A stretch of 64,000 nt of DNA from Candidatus Jettenia sp. AMX2 (GTDB lineage Bacteria > Planctomycetota > Brocadiia > Brocadiales > Brocadiaceae): assembly GCA_030583665.1 (NCBI GenBank), contig CP129469.1, positions 1,913,043-1,977,042 on the forward strand. Direction: 5' to 3'. Made by a program: the position numbers and the translations under genes. Of this stretch, positions 27,999 through 34,811 are shown one piece after another. The notes below the pieces were generated by a model. That model made no database searches and was not told the origin of the DNA. It was given only the letters and a program-made list of their open reading frames with translations. The first letter of the stretch is position 1. Each line of letters opens with the position of its first letter.

Positions 27999-29036
27999 CT
28001 ATAACCCATCGACCGGGTTTCGGACACCATGACCTCCTTTGTTCAAGACATGGGTGTAGATCATCGTCGTGCTGACGTCTTTGTGGCCAAGAAGTTCCTG
28101 AATGGTGCGAATATCATAGCCGGCATCAAGCAAATGCGTGGCAAAGGAGTGACGGAAGGTGTAGTAGCCGGCGTGCTTGACTACACCCGCCTTGCGTACC
28201 GCTTCCTTGACAGCCCGCTGAAGAATCGTTTCGTGGATATGATGCCATCCTTCTTCACCGGACTTTGTGTACTTCCACCGTTTTTCCTGCGGGAAGACCC
28301 ATTGCCAGCGCCACTCATCCGGGGCATTGGGATATTTGCGGTCGAGCGCACCGGGCATTTGAACGCGCCCACAGCCTTCGGACAGGTCTTTCTCATGAAT
28401 CGACTTGACTTTCTTGAGATGCTCCTGAAGTGGAGACTTGAGCGATTCTGGAAGTATGGCGATCCGGTCTTTCGCTCCCTTACCATCGTGAACGGTGATT
28501 TCGTTCCGCACAAAGTCAATGTCCTTAACCCGCAGGCACAGGCATTCCATCAGACGCAGCCCCGCACCGTACATAAGCGAAGCCATCAGCCACTTGTCTT
28601 CCGAAAGGTTCGATAATACGGCTTTCACTTCATCACGGGTCATAACCGCTGGCAGGCGTGTTGGCTTACGGGCACGGATGACCTTGCCGGGATCGCCGAC
28701 TTCGCGATCGATTACGTAGCGATAGAGGAACAGCAAGGCTGAAAGTGCCTGGTTCTGCGTTGAAACGCTCACCTTTTCCCTCAAGGCGAGATGCGTAAGG
28801 AAGACGTTAATCTCAGGTTCAGCCATCTCTGCAGGGTGACGAACCTTATGGAAGAATATGAACCGCTTGACCCAATAACAATAGGTCTGCTCTGCGCGGC
28901 TGCTGTAATGGCGGGAAAGAAGGGCTTCCCGAAGATGGTTCAGTAATTTCGGCTTGCGATCCGTATTCAAAGTTTCTGCCGGACGCTCGTTAATAATCCC
29001 CTCTGTGTCTATTGTTACGTTGTGAGCTTGTCGCAC
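27999..29036 (-). CDS. intI: Integron integrase (tyrosine recombinase)
   Basis: Recombines attI and attC sites. The SAM-like N-terminal domain has LREALLSRHYSSRAEQTYCY and the catalytic domain SLMYGAGLRLMECLCLRVKD with the first Arg. The IntI-specific insertion, ALDRKYPNAPDEWRWQWVFP, sets it apart from XerC/D. FRHSFATHLLDAGYDIRTIQ and LLGHKDVSTTMIYTH carry box II and the nucleophilic Tyr. The His of HxxR is Tyr here (YYTFRHS), a tolerated but uncommon change. I prefer the GTG at 29036 with GAGGGA upstream, about 345 residues; the frame is open to 29141. The gene points the same way as the cassettes beyond its 3' end. Confidence 0.88.
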   Translation of the reverse strand: MRQAHNVTIDTEGIINERPAETLNTDRKPKLLNHLREALLSRHYSSRAEQTYCYWVKRFIFFHKVRHPAEMAEPEINVFLTHLALREKVSVSTQNQALSALLFLYRYVIDREVGDPGKVIRARKPTRLPAVMTRDEVKAVLSNLSEDKWLMASLMYGAGLRLMECLCLRVKDIDFVRNEITVHDGKGAKDRIAILPESLKSPLQEHLKKVKSIHEKDLSEGCGRVQMPGALDRKYPNAPDEWRWQWVFPQEKRWKYTKSGEEGWHHIHETILQRAVKEAVRKAGVVKHAGYYTFRHSFATHLLDAGYDIRTIQELLGHKDVSTTMIYTHVLNKGGHGVRNPVDGL

Positions 29037-29202
29037 ACGCTTCTTCCCTCTGTTAAGATCAGAAGATGTATAGAAGCTTATTTTCTGTTGAAAATTATAA
29101 CACAAAAAAATAATGTCGCAAACTTTTTTAATTTTTCTCAATAAAATTAAAATATCACCTTAATTCTGCAAATGATTTTCGCATAACGAAAATCGATCTT
29201 CT

Positions 29203-29470
29203 GCAATAGATTGAACTGAATTCTGTTAGAGCGAAGTTGGTGAAGAAACCACAGGAGTGCCGATGGATTAGTGAACGTTCACGCCTTGCAGGGCAAGCCG
29301 ATCGGCTTGTGCATGTGGCACCGCTGCTTGAGATGTTTGGTAAGTGGGACGATTTTCTTTCCAGAGGTCTGTCGGATGAGGAAACCGGGGAGTTTCGATG
29401 TCATGAGAGAACCGGGAGACCACCTGGCACGGACAGTTTTATAGACCGGATTGAAAATGCTCTTGGTTGA
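29203..29470 (+). pseudogene. REP-associated transposase fragment, copy 2
   Basis: From LNSVRAKLVKKPQECRW to the normal end TDSFIDRIENALG it matches the C-terminal part of copy 3 (33241-33660), nearly base for base, including about 75 bp after the stop (to 29545). The N-terminal catalytic half is missing. Confidence 0.8.
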
Positions 29471-29548
29471 ATACTACACAGGCATAAACCTGGCCCAAGG
29501 GGACCTCAAAAGAAAAGTGTGAATCTCCATGATTAAGTATGGTGTCCC

Positions 29549-29705
29549 CGGAATTTATTCTTTTGCGACGCATCTTTTGGAAGCCGGCTATGATATTCGA
29601 ACGGTTCAAGAGCTGTCGGGTCATAAGGATGTACGGACCACGATGGTTTATACCCATGCACTTAACAGAGGTTGCAGAGGAGTAAAAAATCCCATTGATT
29701 TTTAA
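29549..29705 (+). pseudogene. C-terminal fragment of a second integron-type integrase
   Basis: Fifty-one residues without a start: [39 protein letters not shown] and the end GVKNPIDF. It includes the Tyr nucleophile and differs from the integrase at 27999-29036 at many positions, so it is a diverged relative rather than a copy. It directly follows the 75-bp tail of transposase copy 2. Confidence 0.75.
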
Positions 29706-30328
29706 ATGGGTAAATGGGTATTATGCGGAAACCATATAAACAATAGTTAAATTAGGCCTTCGGCGACTAAAAAACACATTTTCCCTCACTTGGCGGGAGG
29801 GATTAAGGGAGGGTGATCACAGATTGTTCCTTTCACCCCCACCTAACCTCCCCCATCGAGGGGGAGGAATTAACAGTTTGAAATTCCTATACATTGAACG
29901 AAACCGCTTCGCGATAGCTTTGAGCATAGAGAATAATGTATTTGTTCCTTGAAAATGAGCATTTCAAGACTTCACCCTGAGATTTTCCATGATTTGCTGG
30001 ACAATTAGGAATTCCCAAACTAAGTTACTTTTGTTTTGCGTTATTTGAGTAATTTTGTAAAATGGCATATCCGGGACATATGGTTGCCTTTACCTGGCTT
30101 TTGAGGAAATCACCAGCGGAGATAGGGGAAGAGAGAAAATTACACCCCCTCATTCATTCATCGCCGGGGAAAGGGTAATTTCAGAATTGATTTATTCCAT
30201 TTAGCGCTATTGCCATAGTTCCTATGACGGCTTCCTGGGATATTACCAATGCAGATATTGATTGGGAAATGGAGACGTCTGTGTTAGTCTTATATGATGA
30301 GTAATTTTAGAGAGGCAGGAGGTCATCA
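29706..30328. repeat. Gene-free stretch with a dispersed repeat
   Basis: At 29772-29900 lies a second copy of the repeat seen near 95-215: TTGGCGGGAGGGATTAAGGG, AGGGTGATCA, CACCTAACCTCCCCCATC and AATTCCTATACATTGAACG. The rest shows only a scrap ending WDITNADIDWEMETSVLVLY before 30304, perhaps the tail of an old gene. GGCAGGAGGTCATC precedes hicB as its ribosome binding site. Confidence 0.5.
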
Positions 30329-30544
30329 ATGAAACTTACAGCAATTATTGAACGCGAAGGCAATGGATACGTATCATTATGCCCGGAGTTAGATATCGCA
30401 AGCCAAGGTGATACTATTGAGCAAGCACGGGACAACCTGAGGGAAGCATTAGAACTTTTTTTCGAATCAGCATCAACAGAAGAGATAAAACATCGACTTC
30501 ACAACGATGTTTTCGTCACCCAGGTTGAGGTGGCAGTTGGGTAA
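30329..30544 (+). CDS. hicB: HicB antitoxin
   Basis: A 71-residue short HicB: MKLTAIIEREGNGYVSLCPE, then LDIASQGDTIEQARDNLREA, the partial RNase H fold of the family without a separate DNA-binding domain. It neutralises the HicA mRNA interferase encoded next, with which it overlaps. GGAGG lies 6 bases upstream. The order hicB before hicA is the less common one but well known. Confidence 0.85.
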   Translation: MKLTAIIEREGNGYVSLCPELDIASQGDTIEQARDNLREALELFFESASTEEIKHRLHNDVFVTQVEVAVG

Positions 30545-30758
30545 ACTCCGTGCCCTTTCCGGTAAAGAGGTTTGTGCTATTCTTGGCAAACACGGTTTCC
30601 TTGAAGTGCGTCGGCGAGGTAGCCATATCGTAATGCAAAAGAAACTTTCCGAAGAAACGATTACTGTTCCAGTTCCAGATCACAATGAAATCCGTATTGG
30701 AACTTTGCGGTCTATTATTCGCCAGTCTGGATTGCCTCGGAGTGAATTTGAATCATGA
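30537..30758 (+). CDS. hicA: HicA mRNA interferase toxin
   Basis: A 73-residue protein with the dsRBD-like HicA fold: LSGKEVCAILGKHGFLEVRR, RGSHIVMQKK with the catalytic His in GSH, and VPDHNEIRIGTLRSIIRQSG. I choose TTG at 30537 as start because TTGAGGTGG precedes it and the family starts a few residues before SGKE; the frame is open to an ATG at 30507. It seems intact. The stop is 9 bp before an attC core. Confidence 0.82.
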   Translation: MGKLRALSGKEVCAILGKHGFLEVRRRGSHIVMQKKLSEETITVPVPDHNEIRIGTLRSIIRQSGLPRSEFES

Positions 30759-30767
30759 GGTTACAGT

Positions 30768-30802
30768 GTCTAACAAAACGCTCCACCTGACCGCTATTCC
30801 GC
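30768..30802 (+). other. Left half of an attC site after hicA
   Basis: GTCTAAC, a perfect RYYYAAC, lies 9 bp after the hicA stop, followed by AAAACGCTCCACCTGACCGC. This matches the first half of the attC at 6155-6242 (GCCTAACAAGCCGCTCCACA, TTGACGC) at most positions. The right half is missing because an IS3-family end begins at 30803. It suggests that hicBA was a cassette. Confidence 0.55.
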
Positions 30803-30888
30803 TGTGTCAATAATAGTTGGACATTTTTCCTTGTAATAGTTTAGTGTAGGGCGAGGAAGAAAACAACTATGAAAAATAATGAGAAACG
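30803..30888 (+). mobile_element. Solo end of the IS3-family element
   Basis: From TGTGTCAATAATAGTTGGAC to ATGAAAAATAATGAGAAA it is nearly identical to the reverse complement of 9736-9819, including the orfA start. The rest of the element is missing; the sequence jumps into an IS1380-like transposase gene. Confidence 0.85.
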
Positions 30889-31121
30889 TCTGCAGAAATC
30901 TCCGGCAGTAGTGGGATCGGGTATTTCTTTTCTGCCCATTGCCATCTGAAGAGCAACATCTTCCCTGAGTGCCTCAATATCTTCAAGAAAGCCTCCTCCT
31001 ATAAAACCATTGGCAGAAAGTGTCATAATATGTTCAGATTCCGGATATCCTCTCTCTTGTTCTTTAACATGAATATGATGATCCAGTATGCGGGGGATAT
31101 CAAGGGCTTCTGCCATTGTAT

Positions 31122-32965
31122 CTGACATTCAAGAGGTTTTTCAGAGAAAAGATAAAATTTAATTGATTTTTTAGGAAGATAGATTAATCTACCCGGTAAA
31201 AACCTTCAGAAAAGAAAGGAAAAGGTATGCAGGGGAGTGAATCTTTTGAAATTCTAACTACCAAGAGACTTGATCACCTTCCTTTGGTATCAGCTTGTAT
31301 GCGATACTTGGAAATTGGTCAGATTATCGACGAACTGGTTGATTCTCACAAACTCAATTGTGTAAGTACCGGAGAATGTCTCCAGGCAATGGTCTTGTCA
31401 ATCCTGACCGGTCAGCATGCTCTGTACAAAGTCTCAGAAGTATTGGGTGACTATGATACCGAGATTGTTTTCCAGAAACAGATTAAGGCCGAGTCATTCC
31501 ATGATAACCGGTTAGGGGCGGCACTGGATCAGATGTGGGAAGCCGGTTTGGGAATGTTGTATTCAAAGCTCATAGCAAAAGCTATCATGAAATACTCGCT
31601 AGGACTGGAGAAGCTGCATTTTGATACTACCAGTATTAGCCTGTACGGTGCTTATGAGCAAGAAGAAGATGGGGATGACATTCCGAGAATTACGTATGGA
31701 CATAGTAAGGATAAGAGAACAGACCTCAAGCAAGTACTATTTGGAATGACGGTTAGTGGAGATGGGGGAGTTCCTCTTACAGGAAGGATTACCTCGGGGA
31801 ACACCTCTGACAGCACGGAGAACCGGTTTAACCTGGAAACATTGCGAGAGATAGTGCCGGATATTTCCCGGAGCATCCTTGTTTCGGATAGTAAATTTTT
31901 TTCTGCCCCAACCGTAGAGATGGCCTTTGAGCAGGGGATTTCTTTTATCAGTTTGATGCCAAAAACGGTAGGGATGTATGAGGAGATACTCAAGGAGGAT
32001 AAGCCATCAGAGATTCTTTTGACTACCCCAGGTAGGAGAAAAGGAGAATATGAAGAGTACCGGGGGTTTTCTCTGATAGCACCTTATGTCTATAAGACAG
32101 ACAACGCAGAGCAAAGACACAGGCAGATGAGGTTTGTGGTAGTGGAATCAACCGCCCTTCAGAAACAGAAAGAAAGGGTATGGAAGGCAAAGAAAGAAAA
32201 GGAATATCAGGGGCTTACGAAACTTTCTCAGGGGATACAGAAAAGGGAATTTGCTTGTGAGGAGGATGCGCTGAGGGAAATTGATAAACTCAGAAAACAG
32301 ATCAAGGTAGACTATCATAGGTTGGGCTTTGAGAGGGAGAAGAGAACGGTTATTGAAAAAAGACAGCACAGAGGCCGACCAAGAGCAGGAGAACAACTTC
32401 CCCAGAGGGAGAGTTGGACAGTAAATCTCTCTTTTCAGGAAGACGCTGAGCACCTCTCTCAGAGTAAGCAAAGACTGAACAAATTCATTCTGGTAACGAA
32501 TATTTTGGATTCTTCCCGGATGACTGATGCAGAGATTCTGAAGGCATACAAGGGACAGTCTTCAGTGGAGACAAACTTTAAATGGGCTAAGAATCCTGCA
32601 GCAGTAGCTCCTATCTTCCTGAAGGATCCAAAGAGAATTGCGGTCTTAGGATTTGTTTATCTGGTAGCCCTTATGGTATATACGCTGATGCAACGGCAGA
32701 TAAGACAGTCACTGAAAAGGGATCAGAAGAGCATACCGGGTAATAAGGGACTAACTGATAATCCAACAGGGAGAGTACTGTTTCAAAATATGAGAGGAAT
32801 AGCTGTGGTTGTTGTCTCTCTTGGTGAGTCTGTCTTTAAGCAGGTTACCAATTTTACGCAACTGCATGAGGATATTCTGAATTATTTCGCCTTTGATACT
32901 GCAATCTATCAATCATTAAAAACGATTTCTTCTGCTTAAGAAGAAAAAAACCTCTTGAATGTCAG
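31122..32965 (+). mobile_element. IS1634-family insertion sequence, complete
   Basis: An 1844-bp element with matching ends CTGACATTCAAGAGGTTTTT, read inward from both sides. A 6-bp direct repeat TTGTAT flanks it at 31116-31121 and 32966-32971, a target duplication of the size known for this family. It carries one transposase gene and sits in an older transposase gene, so it is a recent arrival. Confidence 0.92.
31227..32939 (+). CDS. IS1634-family (IS4-type) transposase
   Basis: A 570-residue DDE transposase. The catalytic Asp pair is in FDTTSISLYG and ILVSDSKFFSAPT, and the Glu in the C-terminal GQSSVETNFKWAKNPAAVAP, the Y-type signature being slightly altered. A charged coiled-coil insert (about residues 305-380) separates the last two motifs. 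GAAAGGAAAAGG is a ribosome binding site. It is intact and could be active. Confidence 0.9.
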   Translation: MQGSESFEILTTKRLDHLPLVSACMRYLEIGQIIDELVDSHKLNCVSTGECLQAMVLSILTGQHALYKVSEVLGDYDTEIVFQKQIKAESFHDNRLGAALDQMWEAGLGMLYSKLIAKAIMKYSLGLEKLHFDTTSISLYGAYEQEEDGDDIPRITYGHSKDKRTDLKQVLFGMTVSGDGGVPLTGRITSGNTSDSTENRFNLETLREIVPDISRSILVSDSKFFSAPTVEMAFEQGISFISLMPKTVGMYEEILKEDKPSEILLTTPGRRKGEYEEYRGFSLIAPYVYKTDNAEQRHRQMRFVVVESTALQKQKERVWKAKKEKEYQGLTKLSQGIQKREFACEEDALREIDKLRKQIKVDYHRLGFEREKRTVIEKRQHRGRPRAGEQLPQRESWTVNLSFQEDAEHLSQSKQRLNKFILVTNILDSSRMTDAEILKAYKGQSSVETNFKWAKNPAAVAPIFLKDPKRIAVLGFVYLVALMVYTLMQRQIRQSLKRDQKSIPGNKGLTDNPTGRVLFQNMRGIAVVVVSLGESVFKQVTNFTQLHEDILNYFAFDTAIYQSLKTISSA

Positions 32966-33240
32966 TTGTATAATGCAGCGGAAGCCCGGTATGTACCGTC
33001 AATGGCTCATCAGTGACTTCCAGTCTGACTTTATGTCCAGAACGAGTGGTCAATGGAATCCCTTCTTTAAGTTTCTGAGGAATATGCTTTTTCATTTTTT
33101 GCATGAAATGGTCTCCTTCTGGTCAAAGGGTGTTTTTTCCAGAAAATATAAGCCTTTCATGGGTGTTTCTCAAGATAATTTTTACCTTATCACTGGATTA
33201 AGGTTATTGACTTTATTTTAAAAACAGTTAAGATGTGGCC

Positions 33241-33660
33241 ATGTCTTGGATTGCTCGTGTAGTAGTCCCTGGATTACCACATCATATCCGTTATACGCGC
33301 CGGGTGAACTTCCGGGAAGGTTGGCGGGGACACCTGTGGCCAGGACGTTTTGCCTCTTTTCCCATGGATAAAGCATATCTCTACCTGGCCGCACGCTCTG
33401 TTGAACTGAATCCTGTCAGAGCGAAGTTGGTGAAGAAACCACAGGAGTACCGATGGAGCAGTGCACGTTCACACCTTGCAGGGCAAGCCGATCGGCTTGT
33501 GCATGTGGCACCGCTGCTTGAGATGTTTGGCAAGTGGGACGATTTTCTTTCCAGGAGTCTGCCGGATGAGCAAGCCGGGGAGTTTCGATGTCATGAGAGA
33601 ACCGGGAGACCACATGGCACGGACAGTTTTATAGACCGGATTGAAAATGCTCTCGGTTGA
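33241..33660 (+). pseudogene. REP-associated transposase, internally deleted, copy 3
   Basis: Starts MSWIARVVVPGLPHHI, then jumps to RYTRRVNFREGWRGHLWPGR, FASFPMDKAYLYLAARSVEL and runs to the normal end IENALG. About 55 residues with the His-x-His motif and part of the active site are deleted in frame. The ORF is open, so a 139-residue product could be made, but not as a nuclease. The last 340 bp, including 75 bp after the stop, recur at 29205-29545. Confidence 0.8.
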
Positions 33661-33836
33661 ATACTACACAGGCATAAACCTGGCCCAAGGGGACCTCAAA
33701 AGAAAAGTGTGAATCTCCATGATTAAGTATGGTGTCCATAAAATTATGAATAGGCACGTTATATTGTTAAAAATTCATATTCCGCAACATTATGCGGGTC
33801 AGTCTAATTAATGTTAGGTAAAAAACGAGGCTAAGC

Positions 33837-34484
33837 ATGGATGACGATTCAAGATTTGTAACCAAAATGCACTTTGATGCTCTAGTCGAAGACTATAAAG
33901 CTAGGGAGCAAGAAACACTCAAACACATAGAATTAACACATAAAGCGTTTCACGTAAGCATTGGGATTGCCGGCTTTCTTATTGCAGCAATTCCTTTTAT
34001 CGAGGAAAAAAGGCCCCTCCTGATTGGCATTTTCCCATTTTTCCTTTATCTAAGTGCTCTTACACAATTACGGTATATGTGGACAGTTGCTGTGCATGAT
34101 CGATATTTGGTTAAAGTTCTGGTGCCAGATATCAAGGATCTTTTCGGCAGTATTCCTACCAGTAATGTACAACGCTATGAAAAATTGATGTTCTGGAAAA
34201 CCGGCTACTGCGCACGAGTATATGCCGAGAATTGGCATGATCTTATTATCGAAAATTCTAGGCTTTTCTTCCCAATACTAATGGGTATATTATTTTTCAG
34301 CATTTTTGTCTGGAGCAATTATAATCAATTATTTCTTTGTCATTCGTACAGTTTGTATATAAACGCTCTTTCTCTTGGCATATTTTTGGCAAATCTGGTT
34401 TTCATCGCATACGTACCTATTAAAGCTTGTGTTCTTTATAAATTTATCAAAAAGACATTTGAAGTAACTACTCAGGTAGTTTGA
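33837..34484 (+). CDS. Hypothetical membrane protein
   Basis: A 215-residue protein. The first 45 residues are charged (FDALVEDYKAREQETLKHIE). Two membrane segments follow (VSIGIAGFLIAAIPFI and LLIGIFPFFLYLSALTQL), a soluble loop, then two more (LFFPILMGILFFSIFVWS and INALSLGIFLANLVFIAYVP). No family recognised. The layout recalls small membrane proteins of defence islands, but nothing proves such a role. Confidence 0.6.
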   Translation: MDDDSRFVTKMHFDALVEDYKAREQETLKHIELTHKAFHVSIGIAGFLIAAIPFIEEKRPLLIGIFPFFLYLSALTQLRYMWTVAVHDRYLVKVLVPDIKDLFGSIPTSNVQRYEKLMFWKTGYCARVYAENWHDLIIENSRLFFPILMGILFFSIFVWSNYNQLFLCHSYSLYINALSLGIFLANLVFIAYVPIKACVLYKFIKKTFEVTTQVV

Positions 34485-34811
34485 GCAAAAAATACTATAT
34501 AGCAGTGCGATATATACTAAATTTTTAGTAGCGGAAGACATTCTCGATAAACTTGCAGATGAAGCCTTTGCAGAGCACAAAAAAGGTAAAACAAGGCCGC
34601 TGGATATTGACCGTTTATGAACTCAAGGACAGCGGGGTGTTTCTGGATGTGTTATTCAGATTGTCAGCAGCAATCAAAATCAGGCAAGAAAGGCTTACAA
34701 ACCAACTCTTTAAATAATAGAAATTAATTGACTCAGATGAAAGAAGTTGCTACCATGCCTGCTCATTGAAATTGTGCAATCTTACTTACTCACTCCGGAA
34801 TACAAAGAGAA
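34485..34811. other. Gap with toxin-antitoxin scraps
   Basis: At 34528-34620 the frame VAEDILDKLADEAFAEHKKG, KTRPLDIDRL ends in a stop and looks like an antitoxin tail. At about 34655-34715 IVSSNQNQARKAYK resembles a RelE-type toxin segment. Both lack the rest. AGAGAAATGG is at the start of the next gene. Confidence 0.4.

Larger units (their letters stand above)
30889..33104 (-). pseudogene. IS1380-like transposase N-terminus, split by an IS1634-family element
   Basis: Two parts on the minus strand. The first (33104-32972) reads MQKMKKHIPQKLKEGIPLTT, EVTDEPLTVHTGLPLHYT; the second (31115-30889) reads MAEALDIPRILDHHIHVKEQ, ERGYPESEHIMTLSANGFIG, LEDIEALREDVALQM, PDPTTAGDFCRRF. Removing the inserted element and one TTGTAT gives a seamless join, HYTMAEALD. 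The C-terminal catalytic part is cut off at the IS3 scrap. The IS1380 family call is by pattern only. Confidence 0.75.
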
